DNA of 64,000 bases, taken from contig UESW01003901.1 of NCBI GenBank assembly GCA_900491605.1, forward strand, positions 331,806 to 395,805. The letters run 5' to 3'. Made by a program: the position numbers and the translations under genes. Origin of the DNA: Calamus simplicifolius (Eukaryota; Streptophyta; Magnoliopsida; Arecales; Arecaceae). Shown in pieces: positions 1-12,430 of the stretch. The notes under the pieces are model-generated. The model was not told where the DNA came from, made no database searches, and worked only from the letters and a program-made list of their open reading frames with translations. Within the stretch, counting starts at the first letter, position 1. The number at the start of each line of letters is the position of its first letter.

Positions 1-560
1 AGCCTGCGGGATACGCTCCACAGCCTGACTAGTAGAAGCTTCCTTAGCTCGCATGGTCACCATCGTCTCCCTTGCAGAGGTCAAAGGTTGAGTCATCCCC
101 CCTTCCTGGCGCGCCAATCTGTTGCTGTCAAGTCACCGGTGATGAGCGCCGGGCATGTCGAGATCTTCGTGGGCCTCCGAGGATGGGGAAAGACCGCCTT
201 CTTCCTTCAGGAACCTGCAAGAAGTCCCAGGCCGGTGGTTCCGGCGGGGACCCTCCGACGCTCAAATTAGTGAACTCGTAGAACAGTAGTCTATTTTTTT
301 GTAAGTTGGAGAAAGAGATGGAAAAAGAGAGATCCCCCCGCGTCGAGCTCGGGTCCTCTTTTTAAACCTGTCCTAGGGGTTGCCCTCACCCCGTTCGAAT
401 CTGCTTTGTTAGGTAGGATGAACTCCGGGAATGGCGGGCAGGTGAGCTGTTACTGAATAAGTGCCGCGTATATCGATAACTGCGTAGCGCTTGTAACTGC
501 CCGTGATTTTGGTGAATGGTAGGTGAATAGATTGCGTCGTGGTATTAAGTTTGTTCAGCA
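1..560. mobile_element. Possible LTR-retrotransposon remnant
   Basis: No coding domain is recognisable. The stretch is GC-rich compared with its surroundings. It contains a TGGCGC-type primer-binding-like motif near 107-116 and a purine/pyrimidine tract at 98-106 that would be a polypurine tract on the minus strand. It also has promoter-like text around 355-365. These resemble LTR/leader sequence of a plant Gypsy-type element, but the element is cut by the window edge and no LTR pair or target duplication is visible. The short ORFs here are not convincing genes. Confidence 0.3.
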
Positions 561-624
561 TTGAAGTTCGGCTTCATGATTTGAACTGCGTCGATGGCTG
601 AAATGAAGCCGGAATTGGAGCCGG

Positions 625-990
625 GGCCGATGCCGAACCGAAAGCCGATGCCGGAGCGAGAAGCCAATGCCAGAACCGAAAGAAGATGCCGGAGCGAGAA
701 GCCGATGCCGGAACCGAAAGCCGAGAGGAAGTGTTGTGGCCAACGTGGCAGCCATAAGTGCTTTAATATGGAAGAGAATAAGATGATAAATGCCTTAAAG
801 TGGATGCGCGTGGCCTTTGGGGCCATAAATATTTTGGTGCTAGAAATATCGTGGCCACGTCGGCCGAGGCTGAAGCTGGAGGCCGAGTCGAATCCGAAGC
901 CGAAGCTGGAGGCCGAGCCGGATCCACAGCCGAAGCTGGAGGCCGAATCGAATTTAGGGGCCAAGCTGGAAGCCAAGCCGAGCCTTAGGT
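625..990. repeat. Two adjoining short tandem repeats (about 20 bp and 30 bp)
   Basis: Block 1 (about 625-725) repeats a GATGCCGGAACCGAAAGCC-like unit with variation. Block 2 (873-987) is four copies of a 30-bp unit starting AAGCTGGAGGCCGA, with starts at 873, 903, 933 and 963. Both keep some frames open and so create Glu/Pro/Lys-rich ORFs on both strands. I regard those ORFs as by-products. The blocks probably belong to the same retroelement-like sequence as 1-560. Confidence 0.75.
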
Positions 991-999
991 CAGCGATAA

Positions 1000-3600
1000 T
1001 TGCTCAAAAATCATGTGGTGTTATTGTTCCGTCTGACAATTGATTAGCCATATAAGTACTCTTGCTAAAGAAAGTTCTTGTTTCCAAAGTCATTATTATA
1101 TTTATCTTATTTATTAGAATAATATTTATTTTTATATTGCTTAGCCAGCACATGTTAAATGGATTTGGACTCGATGATAAAGGCAGATGACTATAAAATT
1201 TTTAATAATGACTATAACGTCTAAATCAATCCTAAATATTGGCAACCCACAATGATTATAGGTCATGACTTTATCATTTTGCAGGAAACAAATACTATAA
1301 ATAATTATAAACTTAGTCTAAAATTTGTTAGTGTAGAATATTTTAATCAATTAATAGATACCATTAAAACCAAGTCTACTTGCTTTTAGGAGTAATATAG
1401 ACAAGGTGGACATGATTATATTTTGCAAAAGAAGTAACACCATAGGATTCCACTTCATTGCAAGAAAATTCTTGCATTAACATGGAATGAAGGAATCTGA
1501 ACAATGTATTTTGGTGAATCGATGGATGGATCATCATGATACATTCCACTAGCATTTTTTATTTAGTAAAAAGGAAGGATAATACAGAGATTTTACTACC
1601 TCATTCTTAGCGACTCTACGTTATAACTAGAACTCAAAAACATTTTATTGTAGTGATCCGGTCTACATCTTTTTATGGTCCTAAGCAATACTAATTTGAT
1701 TGCAACTATTTTCTTACATTTTCTACCCGATGGTTTAGGTTGTTTGGGAAGATCATGATAGCAATATGATCTGCACATCCTTCAATGTCATTGGGCATTA
1801 TCTTATCATAAGAGTCCATAGACGAATTTGTGGGTGTTAAAAGCAAATAACTGTGTATATTAGCGTGCATGAGTGAGTGAGAGGGAGAGAGAGAGAGGGA
1901 GAGAGAAGTATGCTGCATCGACAATGAATGACGCTAACAGTGTTTTGAAACTAGATTCGGTTCAATCAGAAATTGATCATCAGTCCGGTTTAATTTTATT
2001 ATTAAAGTTAACTTTTATATTATCCGATAAAGTTTCAATCGATTCAACCTAGTTTTTAAACTTCTTTTAATTTTTTATTTAAATTATATTTATATTTTAT
2101 TATTTTATATTATTAAATTAAAATTTAATTATAATATTATTTGATCCGATCAAATCGATTCATTCAGTCGAATCGATCAACTCGTGACCCAAATATTAAG
2201 CAGGTTCATTGTTCGATCCAATTTTCAAAACATTAGGCACCAATAAAGGGTAAAAGAAGAAAAAAACTAAAGGAGGCATGGGCATTAACGTTATTACATT
2301 TGACCGTGTCTTTAAGAGAGAGAGTTAAGCGCACTACATTGACTACATTGACAAATGAATGTCTCAACAAAAGGTTACATCGAGAGATAAAGCAATGGAT
2401 TAGAATAACTTAAAAATCAATATCAACTCAACTTGTTTGGATCAGATGGATTCGATTTTGATTGTTCATCGGATTGATTCTGAATTAAAATTTTAAATTA
2501 TTTTGATTCAAAAATTAATTATTTTTTTAAAAATAAAATGCTCTTAAAATTAGATACTCTTGATTTTAGAACTCTGATTCCTTAGATATAATTCATAAGT
2601 TATCTACAAGAAATACTAAAGATATATTGTTTTAAATTGATCAACCAATTATATATATATTTTTTAATTAATATATTTTAAAAATTAGTCATTAAATATT
2701 AGAATAGTTTTAAAAGAAAAATTAAATAATATTATGATTATTATAAGTTTTTTTTAGCATTTTTTTTTTTGTTAACGCTTAACCCTTCACCTAACTTTAT
2801 AAGTAAGAAAAGAATTTTTAATATGTTAAATAATAAAAAGTAAAAAAAATTTAGAGATAATGCTAAAAAAAAATAGGTTCTATTCTGAAATTGATACGAT
2901 TTGATTGAGTTGGTTCTAGTACTTTGATTATAAGATAGGATTAGTTTCCGTTTGCGAATCTAAAATTTTGCAATTAATCTTGGCCGGATCGATTTCTGTT
3001 TTTGGTTTGAAACTTATCTAATTATTCCATGTATGCTCACCCTTAGAAGAGATTATTCTGCAGATCAACAAAGAGTCAGTAACAAGGCAGTGCATCCTCA
3101 CCCTTGGAACTTATACTGTGACCAATCAAGCGTTGTAACAAGACAGCGAATTTCTTGCTTGTGATTAGCAAGAAAAATATTGTAATTTAGTAGCCTAGAT
3201 TTATACAGACTAGCCGGCCCTCAAACAAGGCCAATTGGTTGAAGCGACGTGGACAATTCCCCTTCAACTGCTGCTAGATTGGATCCCATGTTCCACCTTG
3301 AAGTCGACCCCTCGTTTCGTCTCTCCGTCTCTCTCTCCTCTGCTTTTTTAAAGGGCATCTTACTATCTTAGCCTACTTTTCGATAGCGTGGCCTTCAGAC
3401 GCTACCTATGGTGCGTGCTTGCTTAGCTCATGCAGTAGAATATTCATACTTCTGATAGTTTACACCACGTGTATCACTAATTAAATATAATGGTGATATA
3501 TGTGTTACTTGTTTAATCATCTAAATTTTATTCTTAAGAAAATTATGTACGTAGATAAGTTATTTATTTAGTGCTTGTCATGGAAGGTTGATATATATGT
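1000..3600. other. Gene-free AT-rich stretch
   Basis: No ORF of recognisable family, RNA gene or transposon end is visible. There is a GA-rich microsatellite at about 1877-1909. The sequence is otherwise AT-rich intergenic DNA. Confidence 0.6.
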
Positions 3601-4250
3601 TAAACTTACGACACCGTTATAAATGTATTAATGCACATCACGTCAAAATTAAGATATAGAAAGCAAAAAAAATCTTACGACACCATAGTTTTAAACTTAC
3701 GATACCCTAGTTATAAAACTAGGACACCCATTAAGAAAGCAAAAAATACTTTCGACATCCTAGTTTTAACCGTAGTTATAAAATTACAACACCCACTCTA
3801 TACACAAATTAAGACATAAAATTAAGACATCCGTTTAGAAAGCCAAAAAATTTACGATATCCTAGTTTTAAACTTATGACATCCTAGTTTTAAACTTAGG
3901 TATGTATACAAATTTCAAAAAATGCTGAACGGTATTAATGTGACAACTTTTTTTTTAATTTGTGTAAAAATACCTTTACTGAACGGGTGTCTTAAGTTTA
4001 AAACTAGGGTGTAAGTTTAAGTTTTTTTTGTTTTTATTTTTTGAACGGATATCTTAACTTTATAACTACGGTATCGTAAGCTTAAAATTAGAGTGTCGTA
4101 AGTGTTTTCATTGAGATGTTGTAAAGTTGTCTTAATATTTTTTAATGAATATCGATCAATAAAAAAAATAATATAATTCATATAAGATTTACTGCATCGA
4201 AAAAACGGTGTACAAAATCTTTTCCCCTTTTCATACGTCAAATACGACGG
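3600..4250. repeat. Diverged direct and inverted repeats, foldback/MITE-like
   Basis: The motif CTTACGACACC(C/A)TAGTTTTAAA recurs in diverged form on the plus strand between about 3605 and 3900. It recurs in the opposite orientation between about 3985 and 4110 (AGTTTAAAACTAGGGTGT and AAAATTAGAGTGTCGTAAG). The arrangement is an imperfect foldback around roughly 3940. No target duplication or clean terminal inverted repeat was identified, so the class is open. Confidence 0.45.
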
Positions 4251-4259
4251 TTGTGCTGT

Positions 4260-7200
4260 GCATATATTACTTTTTAATAAAAAATTAAAAATATAGTATA
4301 AAGTTTTGTCCTGCTTTGGAAAAAAAAAACAAAAACAAAAGAAAAAAGGTTAACTTTTTGAAAGATGATTGGGAACTTTAGAACGGATCAGGTGGAGCAA
4401 TTGACCGGGTCTCATCTTGGATCCAAATCACCCCAGAAAAAGCCTCCCCTTTGCCGGTGATCAAGACTGGGAAGTGTGGCTGAGAAAACGCGACTCGCCG
4501 CGCCTCCGGCGGACTCGGTCGTATTTTTAATTTTTTATCGCAGCTCCGGTGGACTCGCAAGCGCATGCAGAAGAAAACTCCAGCCGGAGATCTTGCTTTG
4601 ATGCATGTCTCCTGGTATTTTGCTTGTCCTCATTCGCTTCCGCTAGCTTCTCCCCTCTCGCAACCGACGACCCTCTTTCATCGTTAACTCACTGCGACCG
4701 GGCCCCGCCTCCTTACCGTATAGCGAGCAAAAAGATTTCTTTGTAAATTATACTTCAATTTCATTTTTTTTAAAAAATAAATAAATAACATATCACATAT
4801 TAAGTGCTATGGTTGTACGTTATCATTTATTTAATAGAAGATCCAATACCAAATCTTTAGCAAATTGCATATCTAAGTTTCATTCTTTGTTCTTTTTGAC
4901 AAAGAAAAAAAATTGTAGCCATGCATATCTCTGTCATCTTTATCTGCCACCACTTACTTACCTGTCAATATCTCGTGAGAGCGAACGAAGAAAAAAAAAA
5001 AAAAAAAAAAACTCTAGCTTGCATGAATTCTTTTTTAAATCAAATTATAAGCTATATATTATTAATTGGGAGTGTCGACTGCAATATTGCTTCAGGATCT
5101 ATCCATTGTATTTATTTTTACACATATACTCTTTTTTTTCTTTGAGAATTATTTGACGTGTATGTTTGTTTTTGGCACCGTGTGGACTTTTAGTTTAACT
5201 TAAGATTTATATATTTGTCCACTAAGTTTCGCTTTTCGTTAGAGTCAGAGCGGTTGTTTACCATTAGAATTTAGAACTCTGAACTCGTCCCTGTCTCGAT
5301 CGGGAGCCAGGGGAAAATCCTGCGCTGCCTGTCAGCAGGGCAGCAGTCAAAATGCACTGAAGTTTATTATTATTATTATTATTACAGCGTCCAATGCGAG
5401 CCACCAAAGGTTGCCTGCCCCATTTCATCGTGTGGAGACGAGGCTGAAACCAGCCAGGTCCCGCGTTCTGGTTCTCGCCAGGTCAGGTCAAGACTCAAGG
5501 CTAGTGGAATGATGCATTGTTTTTTCCGAGAGTTTGGTGAGAAAAGTGTGTTTGGATTATTAACTGAGGGGGGTAACACCTCAAAAGAAACAGAGTAGTA
5601 ACTGAGGGCGGTTATATTTGCCGGGGAGGCCACATTTGCGAGTGCCAACCGTCCACCAACCTCTCGGAAGGACAACTACTCAAAACTTTTGGCCCCAGAA
5701 AGCGTGCACGCGTTTTTCATTTCAGAATTCAACTCTCCACAGTGGGAAGGGAAAAAAAGGAGGTGGGTGTGGGCCTCTCCTCTCCTCTCCTCTCCTCTCC
5801 TTTCCACGGCCCTGCTTTCCGCTCCCGTCTTCTTCTTCTTCTTCTTCTTCATCCATGTTTTGTTCTTCTTGAGCATAACAAACATAATTTATTCAAAGTA
5901 TGATGAAGGTATAATTAACCCATAGCTAGGGGATTAATTCCTCCTCCTACAATATGATAATTAATTAAAAGCCGAGATACTTCTCTACTGTATCTCGCAT
6001 CGGACGAGAAGGTTTCCCCTTCCTTTTTTTAAGTTCCAAAGAATTTGGGAATATGAAGAGGTGGAGAGATTTGGTTATCGTGATCTGAAATTGTGGGTCT
6101 CTCACGTTTTTGCTTTTTATTCTTCCATAGATCTACCTATTCTCAATATTCTTACTTGGATTCCCATTCTTTACATTGATCATTCCAAAGATATAGGTTG
6201 CGTTAGCAAGCATGAGGCATTATTCTTGATGCATGGATATTTTAATTTTAGTGTCTTAGCTAGATGTGATGTTTGATTTTTTTTTTTTTGGTTTAAAATA
6301 AAATCTTCTTATCAAAGATTAGCTTGCTTAAAAAATATAAAGTAATATAAATTCTCTCTTTCATTTTGAAAAGCAATGGAAATAATCTCACATCATCATC
6401 GAGAGACAACATAACATTTTTATTTTGAGAAGCAATAGAAATAAGTGCTCAAAGAAAAGAAAAGGAAGCACATCATAAGAAAGATATATTCATAAAAGGA
6501 TAATTTTATTCTAATTTAGGATCAGGACATTATGAATGCCCAATTAAGACTCTATTCCTCTTGCAAGTCTCCTCTTCGGTGGTTAGTACTCTGTTGACTG
6601 ACTTTATATCATCACCAATGATCAAGGATTTAGGAGCCAATTTCAAGTGTTAACAGTACTTTTAAGTTAGTAAATGCATTGATGAGTGATAAAGCATCTT
6701 ATCAATTACTTATTGAATGCTATATAATATATTCTTTAGGTAGAACCATAACAAACAAACAAACCAATCACTTTTTTCTAAACCATATGCATTGCATGAG
6801 GTAAACAGTATGCACTTAGTTTATGGGTTTACTATTTTTAATTGAATGATTTAATCTTCATCAATTCAGTGCATAACATATGGCTTCAAATTAATCCTTT
6901 GCAGGATATCTTTCATATTGTATAGAGTTATGCATGCTTGAATTGTCCCTACATTATCTATTTTGAAAATGAGAGTTCTCACACATTAACAACAATTTCA
7001 CATACTAATTAACTTCATAATATAATGCTCTTTATTTTCAATATAACTGAAAACCTTTGGCTTATAAAAAAAAGGATGACATATCATACAATGCACAGCT
7101 CTCTATGTATGACAAAAGATGCAACATGCTGATAATCTAAATTTTAATATGTATTGAATTTTTCTTTACATATGTTGGCATTGACTATTTAGTGGCCAAT

Positions 7201-7857
7201 TAATGCATCTTCATCTTGATATGGTGGTATATTATACCATATCAACAAACTTTATTGCAATAGATATAAACTTTTTAAATATGCTACATACGGCAATTCA
7301 TACACTTTTTAAAGCAACAATAACTAAAACATGTTATTCATGTTAAGGTATTGTGATTGCTGTTTTTGTTATATGTTATTAGTGTTGGATAAAATAGTGT
7401 AATACAACTAATATCAAAAGGTACAGAAAAATATAGCAAAGTATCACCATCATCACTCCATGCATTATAACTAATTCTTACGCTAATCTCACAACAATAT
7501 AATTAATATGCATCGATTGTTATATATAGCTTATTTATAAAAACTACATCGAAACCATAACGGATTGGGCAACATGCACTATATGTCAATGAAGCTGTGC
7601 ATCGTAGTGGATATAGCATGGCTTTTTTAATTTAAGCAGCTCAAACGAACCATTCAGGGAGAAGTTATCCCAATGAGGAGGCAAAGAGATCCCATCATTT
7701 AATATCACGTACGTAGAGTTTTTATGATCTACATGACTTTTTTTTTTTTTTCCCTCCCAGTTTTATATCCGTCTACATGCTTCTATCTGATTTATATTTT
7801 TATATAGAAAGCGACGGAAAACTTCTTCTTTCTACATAATTCTATGTTTTTTAAATT
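4260..7857. other. Gene-free stretch with microsatellites
   Basis: Only short ORFs without recognisable similarity occur. Simple repeats are an A run at about 4988-5010, (ATT)n at 5364-5383, (CTCTC)n at 5774-5802 and (CTT)n at 5828-5850. The rest is AT-rich intergenic DNA. Confidence 0.6.
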
Positions 7858-8262
7858 GATTCGTCGGTGCCGCTAGCGAAGCTTTATGCTGCTTGGGCTG
7901 AAGTTTTTTGTGCTATCTGCAGTCTCGATTTCCATCATATTATCCTCGAGGGTGATGCCCTCACGGTGATTCGATGACTTTGTCAGGATCACTGCGCGCA
8001 GTCGCCTATCAATCTTTGATCTCTGATATTCGTTCTCTCCTACAGGGGTTCACAGCATACAGATCAATCATATCTTCAGGAAAGCCAACTCAGCGGCTGA
8101 CTTGATCGCCGCTAGAGTGATTGATCATTTTGGATTCTGATGCTGGAAGCTCGATGATTGATGTCCTCTTGGTTTGAACTTACTTTTATATTTTGATAGT
8201 GTGGAACTGATCACTCTAGAGCGATTGATTTTGTTTGTACAAAAAAAAAAAAAAAAAAAATA
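7858..8262 (+). mobile_element. L1-type LINE, 5'-truncated 3' end with poly(A)
   Basis: A broken reading frame from about 7865 reads SVPLAKLYAAWAEVF and then HHIILEGDALTVI. This is the RNase H-like C-terminal domain (RVT_3 type) typical of plant L1 LINE ORF2. It matches, in diverged form, the domain of the LINE at 33791-35471. A stop follows within the domain and further frame breaks are present. The piece ends in a poly(A) run at about 8241-8260, as expected for the 3' end of a LINE. No target duplication was recognised. Confidence 0.7.
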
Positions 8263-9000
8263 AACAAACAAACAAAAACAGTGACAGCCCGAATTTTGGT
8301 ATTCCCGACCGATCACATCGTTTGACGAAACGAGATGCAATGGCCCTCCTCCTGCCAGCCTTTACCGACAGTGAACCGAAGGCAATTGCATCGTGACAAA
8401 AACCATAGGCAAAGTATAAGACGCCACTGAATCAAAATTTAGACGCAAGAACGACTTTCAACGCGCGCGTCGCCTAGTACCAACCTTCCCACGTGAAAAC
8501 ATATCATTGTCTTATTCAAAAAATAATAATAATAATAATATGAAAAATTCACCGAATAGAGACGTTTCAAATCAAGATTCAAACGCCACAACATATGACA
8601 TCCATCCCGCACTGTTTCACTTCACCATCAAGTTAAGCAAAGCAAATCCAATGCCATATCTATCATCATCATCGAACTGAATCCCAATCCAGATCCAAAT
8701 TCGATATATATCAATGTGGAATTAGTATAGCAACGTATATGAAGATCATTGTACCGTATTTTTATATTCATTCCTATTGAACGCAATCTGCTACCAAATT
8801 GTCGTAGGTTTGAGAACCCGCAGTCGCACATAATAAAAGCTCATCACGCCGTCGACGATTAAGTAAAGCAGCAGCAGCACCATCCTTCCTATTCCATAAT
8901 TAGCAATTTGATCTTTATCCTTATCCGGATATAAATTAAATCGCGCTGGAGCCAACGCTATCTAATTTAGCATTCAATCTTAGTCAAAGCCAGCCATCCG
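8263..9000. other. Intergenic upstream of the sulfate transporter
   Basis: No gene is recognised. There is a short (AAT)n at about 8523-8540. Regulatory content is unknown beyond the proximal promoter given separately. Confidence 0.5.
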
Positions 9001-9015
9001 AGCCGCCCACCGTGC

Positions 9016-9079
9016 CACGTGCCATCTTCCATTTTTTCCGTCTCCCACAACCAACTCAAGCGTGTGCGGTGGTATAAAT
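9016..9079 (+). promoter_or_regulatory. Probable SULTR promoter: G-box and TATA box
   Basis: A perfect CACGTG G-box lies at 9016-9021 in the context CCACGTGCC. A TATAAAT box lies at 9073-9079, 106 bp upstream of the start codon at 9185, which would leave a 5' UTR of about 75-80 nt. The G-box is a known bZIP/bHLH binding site in plants. A role here is inferred from position only. Confidence 0.6.
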
Positions 9080-9184
9080 GGGACCCCCTCCCCTTCCCCT
9101 GGCCTTCTCAAGCTGCAACCGTCGTCGCCATTCTCTCCTTAATTCCAACCTTCCCCCCGGCCGGCCCGTCTCTCCTCCCATCCC

Positions 9185-12100
9185 ATGGAAAGCGAGCAGC
9201 AGCAGCCCACCAAGGTGAACTTGTCGACGGGGAGGACTTTCGCCGCCTCTCTTAGATCCGATCTAAAAGAGACCTTCTTCCCCGACGACCCCCTCCGCCA
9301 GTTCAAAGGCGAGCAGCCATGCGGCAAGGCCTGGACCGCCCTCAAATATTTCGTCCCACTGACTGAATGGATCTCTAAATACAACTTCGCAAAGTTCCGG
9401 TACGACCTTCTCGCCGGCATCACCATCTCCAGCCTTGCCATCCCGCAAGGCATTAGCTATGCTCGCCTGGCCAATCTTTCTCCCATTATCGGCCTATGTA
9501 CGTAACATCTTCTTCTCCTTCTCTCTTTTTAATTCGCGCATTTTGTCTTTAATTTCCAACAAGTTGGATGAGAGATATATATATATATTGATTGCTTTTT
9601 GTCAATTTTATCTTAATTTCTTTTTAATTCGCGTTTTCTCTTCGTCGACTTTAATTGTAGATTCTAGTTTTGTGCCGCCTTTGATCTATGCGGTGTTTGG
9701 TAGCTCGAACAACTTGGCGGTGGGAACCGTTGCAGCGTGCTCATTGCTTCTTTCTTCAATCATTTCGGATGAAGTCTCGCCGTTGACGATCCACAGTTAT
9801 ACTCTCAATTGTTCTACACGGCGGCCTTCTTCACCGGAGTTCTTCAGGCAGCTTAGGGATCTTTAGGCGAGATTTCTATTGGATCGAACACCTATTTATT
9901 TTATTATTATTATAATATTATTAATTCGATATATAGAGCAGTGCCAGTCTTGATGGAATATGAGTTAATATATATATATGATTGCAGGCTAGGCTTGTTG
10001 GTGGATTTCTTATCACGGTCGACCATCACCGGATTCATGGGAGGAACAGCGATTATCATAATTCTACAGCAACTCAAAGGCATGCTCGGAATGAAGCATT
10101 TCACCACCAAGACCGATCTCGTCTCCGTGATGCATTCCGTCTTCACGAATAGAAATGAGGTTACTTTTGTTAAGGACGTTTAAGCCATAAAGCTTTCAAT
10201 TTACAGAAATGTTATCTGTTCATCGTTCTTTCTTTACTCGTTTCTGTTCTTTTTAATTAAAAAAACTTTTTTTTCCTTTTTTTTTTCTTTTCCATAACCT
10301 CTGCATTAAATAAAACCTTTTATTTATTGTTGTCGAAAAGTAATTTATATCATCTGATCTATAGACCATCTTTTATATCACATTATCCAAACCATATTGG
10401 ATTGAATGGAATCATAAAGGCTGGCTATCCATAGCAACTATCGATTCAATGGCTCGGATTTCATGAGATTCAACCTACAGATCATCCATGACACATGTTA
10501 ATACGTGGTCAATACCAACACGGAATTAAGTAGCCGCTTTTTTCCCGAAAGAATGAAAAGCTTACCATATTTTCATTCTCTCTTGTGACTCATACGTGTG
10601 CATTAGCTCATGTGCCCAATTATTATTAATTATCAGAACCATCAAGTCATCTACATGGTATCAAAATTATATATAGAGACTCGCTGGTCAACTGAATGAT
10701 TAATGATGTTCTAAAATTAAAATTATGGAGACTCGCTGGTGATTAATGATGTTCTAAAAATAAATTGATTAATTAATTAAGGCGTTTTTATTTTGTTTTC
10801 AGTTTTGAAAAGAAATTTTTTGAAGTAATAAATTAAATTGGATAAAAGAAATTATTCCTCGGCATTTAAAATGTTTCTATTTGGACGGTCACGAATGATC
10901 CAGGTAAAAGACAGGCATCCCAATTAATTGGCTATAACCACATGTGGGTCCATCTTACGATGGTGCTAGGACTTATCCAGGACCAGTCATTTAATTTTTT
11001 TGTTTGTTTGTTTATGCTTCAGTGGCGATGGGAGAGCGCTGTTCTTGGCATTTGCTTTCTTTGCTTTCTACTTCTCAGCCGGCAACTGGTGAGTGGGTAA
11101 TTTGGCTAGCTAGGCCTATTCTCACGGTGTCATATCCTTCCAGTATCCTTCTATCAAAAGTTTTTTTTTTTTAAATTAGGCAGCAGCAGCAGCAGCTAAT
11201 ATATAATTACTTTTACTGGGAATAATTCCAGAGGACAAAATTTCCAAGGCTCTTCTGGGTGTCAGCAATGGCTCCTTTGCTGGTGGTGATACTGGGAGGG
11301 GTTTTTGCTTTTCTTGTCCATGCCGATGATCATGGAATCCCTACAGTTAAGTGTTCCTGTCAAATTATTTCTGGCATTTATAATTGAAGTAGCGTGCCAT
11401 GCATTTATTCCTCCAATATATATGTTTTTATATGGAATTTGTAATTAATTACTGGATACATATGCATGCAATGGCATGGATGACCATATGGTTGGCAAAT
11501 AAAGCTAGTAGATAAATGAATGCTACCCCATGGGAAAGTTTATATATGATCCAAATGGGAGAAGCCTATGTAGTTCAAATCACAGGATTAATTATAAAAG
11601 TTGTTACCTTTAGCAATTGCTTAATAAAGGTTATTATCTCCCCCAATATAAAGTCTATGTATTCAAAGTCACAGGACTATGGAAATCGTGACCTTTAAAA
11701 TAGATAAAGTATATATATATATATATATATATATTTCCTTGTGCTAAATGTGCATCATCGTTATGTTTTTGCTAGGTCGGTACATTGAGAAAAGGACTCA
11801 ATCCGATATCCATACTAGATCTAAAATTTCAGTCTCAGTATCTACCAACAGTCGTGAAGGCAGGGATTCTTTCTGGTTTCTTGGCACTCGCGGTAAAGAA
11901 CAATTTTTTCTCTCTTCTTATGCAAAACAAGAATGTCTGTTATAATATTTTTTTTTGTAGGTAAACAATTTTTATTTTGTCAAGCATTTGTAATTACCAT
12001 TTTAGCTTTTTATTTCAGGAAGGAATAGCTGTTGGAAGGAGCCTAGCATTAATAAAAAACGAACAAATAGATGGCAACAAAGAAATGATTGCTTTTGGAA

Positions 12101-12399
12101 CAATGAACATTGTTGGCTCTTTCTTTTCATGCTATCTCACAACTGGTAAGCTTTGCCATTTGAAGTTTATATTTGCCACTCACAAAAACCAATTTCAAAT
12201 AGTTGGAAAAATGTTAAATGCTTACGATTATGATTTATTGCTGATAGAAAAAAAAAATCACTTGATTCTCTTTGCATCATTTTCTTATGTTTGTTTTTTA
12301 TGCTATTCTTAAACTTTGCTGGATGTTGATATATAGATTGAATATATCTGCCATTATATTTTAGGATGCATTGTATGTATAAATGACCATCCTTGAAGG

Positions 12400-12430
<31 letters not shown>

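Noticed and set aside
94..116. LTR/internal junction on the minus strand (purine tract before TGACTC)
   Set aside because: The partner LTR and primer site cannot be verified because the element runs out of the window; kept only as a low-confidence remnant.
545..1043. ORFs of 149 aa (+) and 143 aa (-)
   Set aside because: Both are readings of the 20-bp and 30-bp tandem repeats, with no recognisable domain.
6061..6276. ORF of 71 aa on the plus strand
   Set aside because: No recognisable similarity, and no neighbouring exons or splice-compatible continuation.
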